Positions 1 to 8,422 of a stretch of 59,010 bases of DNA are shown here, in pieces. The DNA comes from Phenylobacterium sp. (GTDB lineage: Bacteria; Pseudomonadota; Alphaproteobacteria; Caulobacterales; Caulobacteraceae). A model generated the notes under the pieces. The model saw only the letters and a program-made list of their open reading frames with translations, made no database searches and was not told the DNA's origin. Within the stretch, counting starts at the first letter, position 1. The number at the start of each line of letters is the position of its first letter. Made by a program: the position numbers and the translations under genes. The DNA lies in NCBI RefSeq assembly GCF_030697925.1, contig NZ_JAUYOJ010000200.1, positions 1-59,010 of the forward strand. Reading direction: 5' to 3'.

Positions 1-419
1 CACAGCATGATGGCGGCGAGGGTGACGAAGCCCATGAAGGTGGACGCGAGCTTGTCGTATCGGGTTGCGATGCGCCGGAAGTGCTTGATGCGGCTGAAGA
101 AGCGTTCGACGCGGTTGCGCTCCTTGTAGAGAGCCTTGTCGTAGGCATGTTGTCGCTTGCGGTGGCGGCGGGGCGGCACGACGGGGTCGCCGCCTTGGTC
201 GATGATCTTCCGATAGAGCCGATCGGCGTCGTAGGCCTTGTCGGCGAGGACGTATTCGGCGGCGATGCCGTCGATCAGGTCGCCGGCGGGGGCCATGTCG
301 TTCTGCTGACCCGGCCCCAGGAGGATGCGCACGGGCAGGCCCAGCGCGTCTACGCAGACGTGGATCTTGGTTCCGAAGCCGCCGCGAGAGCGGCCAAGCG
401 CCTGGGCGTCCGGTCCCCC
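1..419 (-). CDS. IS5-family transposase, catalytic C-terminal frame (orfB), partial
   Basis: Second frame of the transposase, read by me from the complement. It contains GRSRGGFGTKIHV, then DALGLPVRILLGPGQ, LADKAYDADR with the second Asp, and ERNRVERFFSRIKHFRRIATRYDK with the YREK-like region and catalytic Glu. It ends at the window edge in GFVTLAAIMLW, so only a few residues are missing. An in-frame TAA lies just upstream of the A4G6 run, so orfB can be made only as a frameshift fusion to orfA. This two-frame layout is typical of the IS427 subgroup. Confidence 0.78.
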
Positions 420-754
420 CTTTTACGCCGCGCGCCGGCGGCCTGGGCATGAGCCCGGATGACAGTGGCGTCCAGCATGACCCACTCCAGATCAGGCTCC
501 GCCGCCACGGCCTCGAACAGCCGGTTCAGCACCCCCATCTCGATCCAGCGATAGTAGCGCCGCTTGGCCGTCTGATAGGGGCCGAACCGCTCCGGCAGAT
601 CACGCCAGCGCCCCCCTGAGCGCGCCATCCACAACAGCGCGTCAACGAACAGACGACCGTTGCTGCGCGGACCCCGCTTGCCCTTGCGACCGCCCGGCAC
701 GAACGGCTCGATCCGCGCCCACTGATCGTCCCGAAGAACCTCGCCTTCCAACAC
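350..754 (-). CDS. IS5-family transposase, N-terminal frame (orfA)
   Basis: First reading frame of an IS5-type transposase, carrying the DUF4096-like N-terminal part: a DDQWARIEPFVPG start, the WMARSGGRWRDLPERFG segment and then LDATVIRAHAQAAGARRK with the first catalytic Asp of the DDE triad. After the A4G6 run at 415-424 this frame gives an arginine-rich tail and stops, so the product is only full length after a -1 shift into the next frame. No ATG starts it. GTG at 754, close behind a GGAGG, is my choice, with TTG at 763 or 751 as alternatives. Confidence 0.8.
   Translation of the reverse strand: MLEGEVLRDDQWARIEPFVPGGRKGKRGPRSNGRLFVDALLWMARSGGRWRDLPERFGPYQTAKRRYYRWIEMGVLNRLFEAVAAEPDLEWVMLDATVIRAHAQAAGARRKRGDRTPRRLAALAAASEPRSTSA
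415..424 (-). promoter_or_regulatory. A4G6 slippery run for -1 frameshifting in the transposase
   Basis: On the minus strand the run reads AAAAGGGGGG. The orfA frame enters it, and the catalytic orfB frame is open from inside it in the -1 register. Homopolymer runs at this place in IS5/IS427 transposases are known or presumed frameshift sites that limit transposase synthesis. Slippage itself is inferred. Confidence 0.65.
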
Positions 755-856
755 ACCCTCCAAAGAGAAGCGTTGAATCAGAACAGCGCCAGTCAGGGAA
801 TCCTAAATCGTCACTACCGCCTAGGCTCGCCCGCCAATGAGAGAGATGAGGATCCC

Positions 857-1242
857 ATGCTCGACCATATCGGCCTGACCGTCAGTGACTTCGCCCGGGC
901 GCGCGCCTTCTTCGACGCCGCCCTGGCGCCCTCGGCATCGCCAAGGTCATGGAGGTGCCCCCGGAGCTGACCGGCGGCGAGAACCAGATGGGCTATGGCT
1001 CGGAGGGCCGGCCCTATTTCTGGATCGGGACCGGCGGGCCCAAGACGGGGCGGCTGCATGTGGCCTTCGCCGCCGGAGATCGCGCCAAGGTGGACGCCTT
1101 CTACGCCGCGGCCCTGGCGGCGGGCGGAACCGACAACGGCCCGCCCGGCGTGCGCGCGCACTACCACCCCAACTATTACGGCGCCTTCGTCCTGGACCCC
1201 GACGGCCACAACATCGAGGCGGTCTGTCACGCCCCTCAGTAA
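857..1242 (+). pseudogene. VOC (glyoxalase/bleomycin-resistance fold) protein, frameshifted
   Basis: The ATG at 857 begins a typical single-domain VOC protein (LDHIGLTVSDFARARAFFDAAL). After about 24 codons the frame turns into nonsense, and the rest of the domain continues one register back, through GYGSEGRPYFWIGTG, RLHVAFAA and GAFVLDPDGHNIEAV, to a stop at 1242. One missing C in the GCGCCCTCGG stretch near 929-931 would restore an unbroken protein of about 128 residues. It is therefore either a recent pseudogene or a sequencing error. The family binds a metal and handles small-molecule substrates; this one's substrate is unknown. The neighbouring IS element makes real decay plausible. Confidence 0.7.
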
Positions 1243-1296
1243 ATCTGTCGGAAGCTTAACTGGCGCCGTGGGGCGCGGGTCACTATCTGCCGCGCC

Positions 1297-1392
1297 ATGA
1301 TGACCTTGCTGAAACTCTTCCCCGCGATCGCCATCCTGTTGATGTCCAGTGCGGCGATCGTCCTGACCCTCCCGGCGCCCCTCTACGCCTGA
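1297..1392 (+). CDS. possible 31-residue hydrophobic peptide
   Basis: A short open frame starts ATG-ATG and encodes LLKLFPAIAILLMSSAAIV followed by a short tail ending in LYA. It is one membrane-spanning segment or signal-like helix. It lies alone between the broken VOC gene and the ATPase gene, with no strong ribosome-binding site. I do not recognise it. It could be a small membrane protein or a chance frame in GC-rich DNA. Confidence 0.3.
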   Translation: MMTLLKLFPAIAILLMSSAAIVLTLPAPLYA

Positions 1393-1464
1393 GCGCCTCG
1401 TCTCGAGCGCGTCCGGAGGCATGGGCTATAGTCGACCGATACGCCACGCGATCGGGGGATGCTC

Positions 1465-2004
1465 ATGGTTGGACGGCTGGTGATCGTCACCGGGTCGCCG
1501 GGGGTGGGCAAGAGCACCCTGGCGCGGCCCCTGGCCAGGGACTGGCCCGCCGAGGCGGCCCACCACGCCCATTCCGACGACATGTGGACTTGGTTCGCCA
1601 AGGGCTACGTCCCGCCCTGGAAACCTGAGTCACGCGACCAGAACATCGTGGTCACCGGCGCCATGGCCAGCGCCGCCACGACGCTCGCCCAGGCTTATCC
1701 AGTGGTCTTCGACGGCATTGTCGGCCCCTGGTTCGTGGACATCTTCCGCAAGGCGGCGCAGGCCGCCGGCGTGCGTCTCGACTACCTGGTCCTGCGCCCC
1801 GACCGGGCCACCGCCGTTGCCCGCGGGACCGGACGGGAGGGTCATCCGATGCGCGACGAGCAGGTGATCGGCTCGATGTGGGACCAGTTCGCTGACCTGG
1901 GCGGCTTCGAGCCCCACGTGCTGGACACCACCGGCCTCGACCTCAAGGCCAGTGTCGAACTGGCGTGGGACGCGTTGCGGGCGGGACGATTGCGCCTGGC
2001 CTGA
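1465..2004 (+). CDS. P-loop kinase-like ATPase (AAA/zeta-toxin/shikimate-kinase-like fold)
   Basis: A small P-loop protein of 179 residues. The Walker A motif GSPGVGKST lies within the first 20 residues, followed by a SDDMWTW segment that resembles the substrate-side acidic motif of small kinases. Near residues 115-130 is a region with conserved Arg residues (RPDRATAVARGTGREGH) that may form a lid. Families of this type phosphorylate small molecules, and the substrate cannot be read from the sequence. I start at the second ATG (1465) because GGGGG at 1454-1458 is well spaced for it; ATG 1459 would add two residues. It stands alone between unrelated genes. Confidence 0.75.
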   Translation: MVGRLVIVTGSPGVGKSTLARPLARDWPAEAAHHAHSDDMWTWFAKGYVPPWKPESRDQNIVVTGAMASAATTLAQAYPVVFDGIVGPWFVDIFRKAAQAAGVRLDYLVLRPDRATAVARGTGREGHPMRDEQVIGSMWDQFADLGGFEPHVLDTTGLDLKASVELAWDALRAGRLRLA

Positions 2005-2054
2005 GCGGCCGGCGCGGGGCGTTTCAGGCCGGCCCGGACATTTACAGCGAAAAA

Positions 2055-2072
2055 TTAAAACGCTTGTTTGAT
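2055..2072. promoter_or_regulatory. operator-like imperfect inverted repeat upstream of an acyl-CoA dehydrogenase gene
   Basis: On the minus strand this reads ATCAAACAAGCGTTTTAA, an AAACA-N2-CGTTT near-palindrome in an unusually AT-rich patch 126 nt before the dehydrogenase start. A closely similar site, ATCAAACACATGTTTGGA, lies before the SDR gene at 49295. Short palindromes of this kind are typical of TetR-family operators, so regulation of lipid genes by such a protein is possible but inferred. Confidence 0.4.
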
Positions 2073-2197
2073 TTTCGCGCAATATAGGCCAAAGCTGTCG
2101 GCCTATCCTTTCGGGCGCGAGGCGGCTGCCCGACGACACCAACGCAGGGCGCCGCGATGCGGGGTCCGATCGCAACAACCGCTATGGGAGAGACAAG

Positions 2198-3517
2198 ATG
2201 ACCATGACCGCGGACCGGGCGGATTCCAGCTTCAAGCTGAACCCGATGGACGACCTCAACGACCTGCGGATGTCGGAAAAGGCGCTGCCGCTGCTCAACA
2301 AGGTGAAGGCGTTCATCAAGGACGTCGTCGAGCCGATGAGCGAGGAGTTCCATCGCCTGGGCGAAGGCAATCCCAATATCTGGTCCTATGCCCCCGGCCA
2401 GCTGGAAGCGCTGGAAGCGGCCAAGGACAAGGCCAAGGCCGCGGGCCTGTGGAACTTCTTCCTGCCCAACGCTGAGACCGGCGAGGGCCTGTCGAACCTG
2501 GACTACGCCTATATCGCCGTGGAGCTGGGCAAGAACCGCCTGGCCTCCGAAACCATGAACTGCGCCGCGCCCGACACCGGCAACATGGAAGTGCTGGAGC
2601 GCGTCGGCACCCCGGCCCAGAAGAAGCAATGGCTGGAGCCGCTGCTGGAAGGCAAGATCCGCTCGGCCTTCGCCATGACCGAGCTGAACTCCGCCTCCTC
2701 GGACGCCAAGAACGTCAACACCCGCGCCACCCTGGTGGGCGACGAATACGTGATCAACGGCGAGAAGCACTACATCTCCGGCGCCGGCGACCCGCGCTGC
2801 AAGGTCATGATCACCATGGTCCAGACCAGCCCGGACGGCCCGCCCAACCTGCGCCAGTCCCAGATCCTGGTGCCCACCGACGCGCCCGGCGTGAAGATCG
2901 TCGGCCCGCAGCACGTGTTCGGGGATCCTGACGCGCCGCACGGCCACATGCACATCATCTTCGATAACGTCCGCGTGCCGGCGTCGAACATGCTGCTGGG
3001 CGAGGGCCGGGGCTTCGAGATCAGCCAGCTGCGCCTGGGTCCGGGCCGGATCCACCACTGCATGCGCGCCATTGGTTCGGCCGAGAAGGCGCTGGACCTG
3101 ATGGTCACCCGCGGCCTGACCCGCGAGGCCTTCGGCAAGCCCCTCGTGCAGCTGGGCGGCAATATCGAGATCATCAGCCGCGCCCGCATCGACATCGAGG
3201 CCATGCGCCTGATGGTGCTCAAGGCCGCCAAGGCCATGGACGTCCTGGGCAATCAGGAAGCCCGCATCTGGATCCACATGGTCAAGGCCATGGTGCCCGA
3301 GCGGGTCTGCCAGATCATCGACCAGGCCATCCAGATGCACGGCGCGCTCGGCGTGTCGCAGCATACCCCGCTGGCCAAGATGTACGCCAACACCCGCACC
3401 CTGCGGATCGCCGACGGTCCCGACGAGGTCCACCACATGGTCGTGGGCCGCAACGAGCTGCGCCAGTATCGCGAGATGCCGGTCGACAACTCGATGGCCG
3501 CGGTCTTCCGCAGCTAA
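2198..3517 (+). CDS. acyl-CoA dehydrogenase family protein (ACAD10/11-like)
   Basis: FAD-dependent dehydrogenase of 439 residues that should introduce a 2,3-double bond into an acyl-CoA and pass electrons to ETF. The N-terminal helical domain (KVKAFIKDVVEPMSEEF) is followed by the FAD/substrate signature around residues 155-185 (AFAMTELNSASSDAKN, YVINGEKHYISGAGD). The C-terminal four-helix domain has RIHHCMRAIGSAEKALDLM, TREAFGKPL and IQMHGALGVSQHTPLAKMYANTRTLRIADGPDEVH. A GGGAGAG ribosome-binding site at 2186-2192 supports the ATG. The chain length of the substrate cannot be told. A strong hairpin follows the stop. Confidence 0.92.
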   Translation: MTMTADRADSSFKLNPMDDLNDLRMSEKALPLLNKVKAFIKDVVEPMSEEFHRLGEGNPNIWSYAPGQLEALEAAKDKAKAAGLWNFFLPNAETGEGLSNLDYAYIAVELGKNRLASETMNCAAPDTGNMEVLERVGTPAQKKQWLEPLLEGKIRSAFAMTELNSASSDAKNVNTRATLVGDEYVINGEKHYISGAGDPRCKVMITMVQTSPDGPPNLRQSQILVPTDAPGVKIVGPQHVFGDPDAPHGHMHIIFDNVRVPASNMLLGEGRGFEISQLRLGPGRIHHCMRAIGSAEKALDLMVTRGLTREAFGKPLVQLGGNIEIISRARIDIEAMRLMVLKAAKAMDVLGNQEARIWIHMVKAMVPERVCQIIDQAIQMHGALGVSQHTPLAKMYANTRTLRIADGPDEVHHMVVGRNELRQYREMPVDNSMAAVFRS

Positions 3518-3547
3518 GTCTGCGGGCAATCTGCCCCCGGTTTGACC

Positions 3548-3580
3548 AGGCCCCCGCGTTGCGACACACGCGGGGGCCTT
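3548..3580 (+). terminator. hairpin terminator after the acyl-CoA dehydrogenase gene
   Basis: Perfect 10-bp arms GGCCCCCGCG (3549-3558) and CGCGGGGGCC (3569-3578) enclose a 10-nt loop, with an extra A-T closing pair and a short TT tail. It lies 30 nt after the stop codon. The T tract is weak, so the termination call rests on the stem and the position. Confidence 0.7.
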
Positions 3581-3622
3581 CGTCTGTCGCGAGACGGCGA
3601 TTGCCGGTGTAGGGACGGCGCC

Positions 3623-4147
3623 ATGACTGAGCCCTTCCGCATCCGCCGCCTCGAGGCGGCCGAAACCCGCGCCGCCGCCCCGGCCCTGGCGGTCATCCTC
3701 AAGGACTGCGTGGAGGGCGGCGCCTCGGTCTCGTTCATGGCCGACCTGACCTTGGCCGACGCCCTGGCGTTCTGGACCGGCGTCGCCGGGGCCCAGGCCG
3801 CCGACGGCCGCGCGGTGATCGTGGCCGAGGACGACAAGGGCCTGTTCGGCGTGGTCGAGGTGATCCCCGCCGGCCCGCCCAACCAGCCGCACCGGGGCGA
3901 CGTGGCCAAGATGCTGGTCCACCGGCGCGGCCGCCGCCGGGGCGTGGGAGAGGCCCTGATGCGCGCCGCCGAGCAGGCCGGCCGCGACCTGGGCAAGAGC
4001 CTGCTGACCCTCGACACGGTGGAGGGCGAGGCCGCCGAGCGGCTCTATGCCAGGCTGGGCTGGGTGCGGGTGGGCGTCATCCCGCGCTACGCCCTGATGC
4101 CCGACGGCCGGCCCTGCGGGACGGTGGTGTTCTACAAGGACATCTGA
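3623..4147 (+). CDS. GNAT family N-acetyltransferase
   Basis: A 174-residue GNAT-fold protein expected to move an acetyl group from acetyl-CoA to an amine. The acetyl-CoA-binding motif A is clear around residues 90-115 (VAKMLVHRRGRRRGVGEALMRAAEQAG), followed by the LLTLDTVEGEAAERLYARLGWVRVG segment that ends most GNAT domains. The start chosen is the ATG at 3623; the longer open frame upstream runs through the preceding terminator. The substrate is unknown. It is a single-gene unit. Confidence 0.85.
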   Translation: MTEPFRIRRLEAAETRAAAPALAVILKDCVEGGASVSFMADLTLADALAFWTGVAGAQAADGRAVIVAEDDKGLFGVVEVIPAGPPNQPHRGDVAKMLVHRRGRRRGVGEALMRAAEQAGRDLGKSLLTLDTVEGEAAERLYARLGWVRVGVIPRYALMPDGRPCGTVVFYKDI

Positions 4148-4393
4148 GCCCCGCTCGACGGCTCCGCTTGTTCGGGTGTAAACAGGCGCGTGCTCCAGGA
4201 GCAGCCGGGTCGATCCGTCGTCGCGATCCCCAGCTTCCCCGCCGCGCACGGCGGACCCGGAGAACACCGCCTTCCTCCGGAAGGTGCGCGGGCGGACCCG
4301 CACATTTTCGCGCGCGACGCGCAGCAGATCCGCGAGCGGGGGTGGCCTGTGTCCACTCCATAGGGCGCGGGTCGCAACCCGGAGGACGACCCA

Positions 4394-5152
4394 GTGCATA
4401 ATCTCGCGGCTGTTTTCATCGTGGTGACGGCCTTCGTCACCGCAACCCTCTCAGGCGTCTTCGGCATGGCCGGCGGCCTGGTCCTGATGGGGGCCCTGGC
4501 CCTGGCCCTGCCGGTCTCGGCGGCCTTCGTCACCCACGGGATCCTGCAGCTCTTCGCCAACGGCTGGCGCGCGGTGCTGCACGCCCGGCACGTGCGCTGG
4601 GACATCGTCGGCTGGTATGCGGCGGCCTCCCTGCTGGCGGGCGCGCTGGTGGCGCTGATCGCCTTCGTGCCCTCCAAGGGCCTGCTCTACCTGGCGCTCG
4701 GCCTGGTGCCCGGCCTGGTCTGGCTGCCCAAGACCTGGCTGCGGCTGGACGCGGCCAAGCCGATCCACGCCTTCACCTCGGGCTTCCTGGTGACCGGCCT
4801 GAACCTGCTGGCCGGGGTGGCGGGGCCGCTGCTGGACATCTTCTTCGTGCGCACGGTGCTGACCCGCCACGCCATCGTCGCCACCAAGGCCGCCACCCAG
4901 GTCTTCGCCCACCTGGCCAAGATCGTCGTCTACGGCGCGCCCCTGCTGACCACGCCCAGCCAGGACTTGCCGCCCTGGCAGGTGTTCGCCGTCGCCATTC
5001 CGCTCTCCATGTGCGGCACATGGGTCGGCGGCAAGATCCTCGACCGCATGACGGATGTGGACTTCAAGTCCTGGACAAAGTGGATCGTGACCGGGGTGGG
5101 CGTCGTCTATCTGATCCAGGCCGCTCAACTGTTCATGCGAGGCGGCGGATGA
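4394..5152 (+). CDS. TauE/SafE-type sulfite/anion exporter
   Basis: Integral membrane protein of 252 residues with about eight hydrophobic segments and the two-fold repeat of the TauE/SafE family. The first repeat holds LSGVFGMAGGLVLMGAL and the second holds TGLNLLAGVAGPLLDIFFV. Family members move sulfite, sulfoacetate or related organosulfur anions across the inner membrane. The start is GTG, preceded by GGAGGA at 4381-4386. It overlaps the next gene by the four bases ATGA, so the two are probably translated together. Confidence 0.85.
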   Translation: MHNLAAVFIVVTAFVTATLSGVFGMAGGLVLMGALALALPVSAAFVTHGILQLFANGWRAVLHARHVRWDIVGWYAAASLLAGALVALIAFVPSKGLLYLALGLVPGLVWLPKTWLRLDAAKPIHAFTSGFLVTGLNLLAGVAGPLLDIFFVRTVLTRHAIVATKAATQVFAHLAKIVVYGAPLLTTPSQDLPPWQVFAVAIPLSMCGTWVGGKILDRMTDVDFKSWTKWIVTGVGVVYLIQAAQLFMRGGG

Positions 5153-5736
5153 AGATCGAACCCAAGGTCCTGGAGAACCGCTTCGTGCGGCTGGAACCGA
5201 TGGCGCAGGCCCACAAGGAAGACCTGAGAGCGGCCTGCGCTGCTGATCCCGCCCTGTTCCACGACCTTTATCCGTATTCGATGCTGGGCGAGGCCTTCGA
5301 CAAGCGCTTCGACGAGCAGATGCCCAAGGACCGCGCGACCGGCGCCTGGATGCACTACGCCGTCGTGGTCGGCGCGCGCTGCGTGGGGATGACCTGCTTC
5401 ATCGGCGCGGACTCGGTGAACGCCTCGGTGGAGGTCGGCGGCACCTATTATCACCCCGACTTCCGGGGCGGGGCGACCAATCCGTCGGCCAAGCGGCTGA
5501 TGCTGGGCGACGCCTTCGAGGCCGGCGCCCGGCGGGTGGTCTATCGCGTCGACGCCATCAACGCCCGCTCCCGCGCCGCGGTGCTGAAGATGGGCGCGGT
5601 GCAGGAGGGGATCTTCCGCAAAGACCGCGTGGCCTGGACCGGCCGTATCCGCGACACCGTGGTGTTCTCGATCCTCGACGACGAATGGCCGGCCGTCCGC
5701 GATCGGCTGGACGCCCGGCTCGCCGCCTTCGCTTAG
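5149..5736 (+). CDS. GNAT family N-acetyltransferase (RimJ/RimL-like)
   Basis: A 195-residue acetyltransferase of the RimJ/RimL type, with LENRFVRLEPM at the start, GGTYYHPDFRGGATNPSAKRLML as the acetyl-CoA loop and the typical INARSRAAVLKMGAVQEG segment near residue 145. Such proteins acetylate N-terminal amines of proteins or small molecules. ATG 5149 sits inside the stop of the TauE-like gene (ATGA overlap), so it is the second gene of a two-gene unit. Its stop overlaps that of the convergent SDR gene in TTAG. Confidence 0.85.
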   Translation: MKIEPKVLENRFVRLEPMAQAHKEDLRAACAADPALFHDLYPYSMLGEAFDKRFDEQMPKDRATGAWMHYAVVVGARCVGMTCFIGADSVNASVEVGGTYYHPDFRGGATNPSAKRLMLGDAFEAGARRVVYRVDAINARSRAAVLKMGAVQEGIFRKDRVAWTGRIRDTVVFSILDDEWPAVRDRLDARLAAFA

Positions 5737-6611
5737 GCGCTGACCGCCGTCCGTTCCGCTGCGGCGGGGAAGAACACCTCGCTGGCGTGTTCGGCCACCT
5801 CCTGGGCGGTGTAGGGCCGGCCGGGCTGGAACCCGTCGGTCTGCAGCATCTTGATCTCCCGCACCCCGCGCGAGGAGACGCCGAGCACCTTGCCGGTGTG
5901 GTCGGCGGCCAGGTCCGAGACCATGTAGAGCACGCCCGGCGCGATGTTCTCCGGCAGGCTCATGGGATCGGGTTCCTTGCCCTGGCGGCCGGGCAGGTCG
6001 GAGGTCATGCGGGTGAAGGCGCCCGGCGCCAGGCCCATGACCCGGATGCCGTACTTGCGCCCCTCGATGGAGAGCACGCGCATGAAGCCGTAGATGCCGG
6101 CCTTGGCGGCTCCATAATTGGACTGGCCGAAATTGCCGTAGAGGCCCGAGGTCGAGCTGGTCATGACGATGACGCCGGGCTTGCCGTTGTCCTTCATCCA
6201 CTTCCACACCGGCATGGTGCAGCAATAGGTCCCCTTCAGGTGGACCTTCACCACCAGGTCCCAGTCCTGCTCCGACGTGTTGGCGAAGGTCTTGTCGCGC
6301 AGGATGCCGGCGTTGCAGACCAGGATGTTGATCTGGCCGAAGTTATCCAGCGCGGTCTTGGCGATCCGCTCGCCGCCTTCCATGGTGGAGACATCGTCGC
6401 CGTTGGCCACGGCCTTGCCGCCGGCCGCCACGATCTCGTCGACCACCCTCTGCGCCGCGGCGCTGGTCCCAGACCCCGACCCGTCGCGCGATCCGCCCAG
6501 GTCGTTCACGACGACCGAGGCGCCTTCCTTGGCGAACAGTTTGGCGTAGGCCTCGCCCAGACCGCCGCCGGCGCCCGTGACAATCGCCACCTTCCCATCC
6601 AACAGACCCAT
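5733..6611 (-). CDS. short-chain dehydrogenase (peroxisomal multifunctional enzyme type 2-like)
   Basis: NAD(P)-dependent SDR of 292 residues. It has the cofactor motif TGAGGGLG (residues 12-19), NAG at 100-102 and a catalytic Ser/Tyr/Lys set in TSSTSGLYGN and SNYGAAK (Tyr166, Lys170). The insertion NDLGGSRDGSGSGTSAAA near residue 36 and the long C-terminal part resemble the (3R)-hydroxyacyl-CoA dehydrogenase domain of HSD17B4-like proteins, which act in beta-oxidation. I start at ATG 6611 (MGLLDGKVAIVTGAG). The longer frame reads back through the divergent promoter region. Confidence 0.88.
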   Translation of the reverse strand: MGLLDGKVAIVTGAGGGLGEAYAKLFAKEGASVVVNDLGGSRDGSGSGTSAAAQRVVDEIVAAGGKAVANGDDVSTMEGGERIAKTALDNFGQINILVCNAGILRDKTFANTSEQDWDLVVKVHLKGTYCCTMPVWKWMKDNGKPGVIVMTSSTSGLYGNFGQSNYGAAKAGIYGFMRVLSIEGRKYGIRVMGLAPGAFTRMTSDLPGRQGKEPDPMSLPENIAPGVLYMVSDLAADHTGKVLGVSSRGVREIKMLQTDGFQPGRPYTAQEVAEHASEVFFPAAAERTAVSA

Positions 6612-6636
6612 GACGTCGCTCCCGAATGATCTAATT

Positions 6637-6646
6637 ATGGCGCCAT
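6637..6646. promoter_or_regulatory. palindrome in the divergent SDR/MBL intergenic region
   Basis: ATGGCGCCAT is a perfect 10-bp palindrome, and it lies within wider AATGAT...ATCATT arms. It sits between two divergent starts (6611 and 6706) in the only AT-rich part of the gap. A shared operator or promoter is plausible but not proven. Confidence 0.35.
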
Positions 6647-6705
6647 CATTGGGCTCGGTATGGACGCTGGCAAGCATCCAGCAACCGCGCCACGGGGAAG
6701 ACGAC

Positions 6706-8421
6706 ATGATCCGCGCCATCGTTCTTGCGGCCGGCCTGGCCGGCGCCGTCCACGCTCAGGAGCCGGGTCCGCGCATCGCCCCCTCGCTCGCTGCTCAAAC
6801 CGCCGAGTTCGCCCCGCCCAAGGTCCATGAGCCCGCGCCCGGCGTGTTCTCCGCCGTCGGCTACGGCATCGCCAATTCGATCATGGTGGTGGGCAAGACC
6901 GGCGTGGTGATCATCGACACCACCGACAGCCTGGAGGAGGCGAAGAAGGTCTGGGCCGAGTTCGCCCCGCGCGCCGGCGGCAAGCCGGTGGTGGCGATCA
7001 TCTACACCCACAACCACAACGACCACATCAATGGCGCGGCCGGCTTCCCGCTGGCCAAGGGCGGCAAGGTGATCGCCCACGAGACTCTGCTGCGCGAGGC
7101 CGCCAAGTGGAACGGGGTCGCCGCTCCGGCCATCGCCGCCCGCGCCGCGCGGATGTACGGAGTCTTCCTGCCCAAGGGCACGCCGGACGGCTTCGTCAAT
7201 GTGGGGATCGGGCCCTATCTCTCGGCCTTCGGCGGCGGCGGGGCGGGGGGCTTCACTGCGCCCAACGTCACCTTCAAGGACCGGCTGGAGTTGACCCTCG
7301 GTGGCGAGCGCTTCGTGCTGGAGCATGCGCCCGGCGAGACCGAGGACCAGATCCTGGTCTGGATGCCGGCGCGGAAAATCCTGTTCCCGGGCGACAATGT
7401 CTACAAGGCCTTCCCCAACCTCTACACAATCCGCGGCACCAGCTACCGCGACCCGGTCCAGTGGGCGGCGTCGGTCGACCGGATGCGGGCCCTGAAGCCC
7501 GAGGTCCTGGTCCCCTCACACACCCGGCCCATCGTCGGGGCCCCGGCGATCATGGGGACGCTGACCAACTATCGCGACGCCATCCGCTTCACCCACGACC
7601 AGGCGGTGCGCTGGATGAACGCCGGCCTCAGCCCCGACGAGATCGTCGAGAAGGTGAAGCTGCCGGCCCACCTGGCGGCCGATCCCTTTCTCTTCGAGCA
7701 CTACGGGACGGTGGAATGGTCGGTCCGCTCGGTGGTTAACGGCTATATGGGCTGGTTCGGCGGCGACCCGGCGAGCCTCTCCTTCGACGCGCCGGACGTC
7801 CGCGCCCGGGAGATCGTCGCCCTGGCCGGCGGCGCGGCGCAGGCGCTGACCCAGGCCCAGGGCGCATATGACCAGGGCCGTTGGAAGTGGACGGCGGAAC
7901 TGGCGGGCCATGTCGGCCGCGCCGACCCGGCGCTGAGGTCCGCCGCCGACGCCCTGCAGGCCAAGGCGTTCCGGCAGCTCGGCTATGACAGCGTCTCGCC
8001 CAACGGCCGCAACTATTACCTCGAACGCGCCGCCGAACTGGAGAAGAAGGCGCCCGGCTGGGCCCAGATCGTCGGCGCGCGCCAGGGCGGCGCCCAGGCC
8101 GCGGGCCTGCCGGCCGCCGCCATCGTCGCCACCTTCCCCGTGCGGCTGAACGCCGAGAAGGCGGCGGGAGTCGAACGGGCCATGGGGCTGAAGCTGACCG
8201 GCGAGGGCGACTGGACCATCGGCGTGCGGCGCGGCGTGGCCGAGACCTCTTCGGGCGTGGCGGCGGAGGTTCCGCTGGTGGTGGTCGCGGCCAAGGCCGA
8301 CTGGGTCGGCGCGCTCGCCTCGCCCGCCGCCCTGCAGGCCGCCCTGACCTCGGGCAAGGTGAAGCTGGAGAAAGGCTCGCCGACCGACCTGGCGGCCTTC
8401 CTGGATCTGTTCAGGGGGTGA
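6706..8421 (+). CDS. alkyl/aryl-sulfatase-like metallo-beta-lactamase fold hydrolase
   Basis: Exported 571-residue hydrolase of the SdsA1/YjcS type, which cleaves alkyl sulfate esters using two zinc ions. It has a signal peptide (IRAIVLAAGLAGAVHAQ), then the MBL domain with the zinc motif THNHNDH at residues 101-107, ERFVLEHAPGETEDQ and FPGDNVYKAFPNLY. A dimerisation domain follows (GYMGWFGGDPASL) and then a C-terminal SCP2-like domain that presumably binds the alkyl chain. I chose ATG 6706 because it begins the signal peptide and has GGGGAAG just upstream. The stop is followed directly by a dispersed palindromic repeat. Confidence 0.9.
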   Translation: MIRAIVLAAGLAGAVHAQEPGPRIAPSLAAQTAEFAPPKVHEPAPGVFSAVGYGIANSIMVVGKTGVVIIDTTDSLEEAKKVWAEFAPRAGGKPVVAIIYTHNHNDHINGAAGFPLAKGGKVIAHETLLREAAKWNGVAAPAIAARAARMYGVFLPKGTPDGFVNVGIGPYLSAFGGGGAGGFTAPNVTFKDRLELTLGGERFVLEHAPGETEDQILVWMPARKILFPGDNVYKAFPNLYTIRGTSYRDPVQWAASVDRMRALKPEVLVPSHTRPIVGAPAIMGTLTNYRDAIRFTHDQAVRWMNAGLSPDEIVEKVKLPAHLAADPFLFEHYGTVEWSVRSVVNGYMGWFGGDPASLSFDAPDVRAREIVALAGGAAQALTQAQGAYDQGRWKWTAELAGHVGRADPALRSAADALQAKAFRQLGYDSVSPNGRNYYLERAAELEKKAPGWAQIVGARQGGAQAAGLPAAAIVATFPVRLNAEKAAGVERAMGLKLTGEGDWTIGVRRGVAETSSGVAAEVPLVVVAAKADWVGALASPAALQAALTSGKVKLEKGSPTDLAAFLDLFRG

Positions 8422-8422
8422 A

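Larger units (their letters stand above)
1..815 (-). mobile_element. IS5-family insertion sequence, cut by the left window edge
   Basis: The DNA encodes an IS5-type transposase split over two frames on the minus strand. It runs off the left edge only a few codons before the usual C-terminus. The inner end lies upstream of the transposase start, somewhere around 765-815, before the VOC gene at 857. I could not fix the boundary, because the partner terminal repeat is outside the window and no target duplication can be checked. The right-hand boundary given is therefore approximate. Confidence 0.75.

Noticed and set aside
2042..4399. 785-codon minus-strand open frame across the acyl-CoA dehydrogenase, GNAT and upstream TauE region
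   Set aside because: It crosses three convincing genes and a terminator and shows no domain or start signal.
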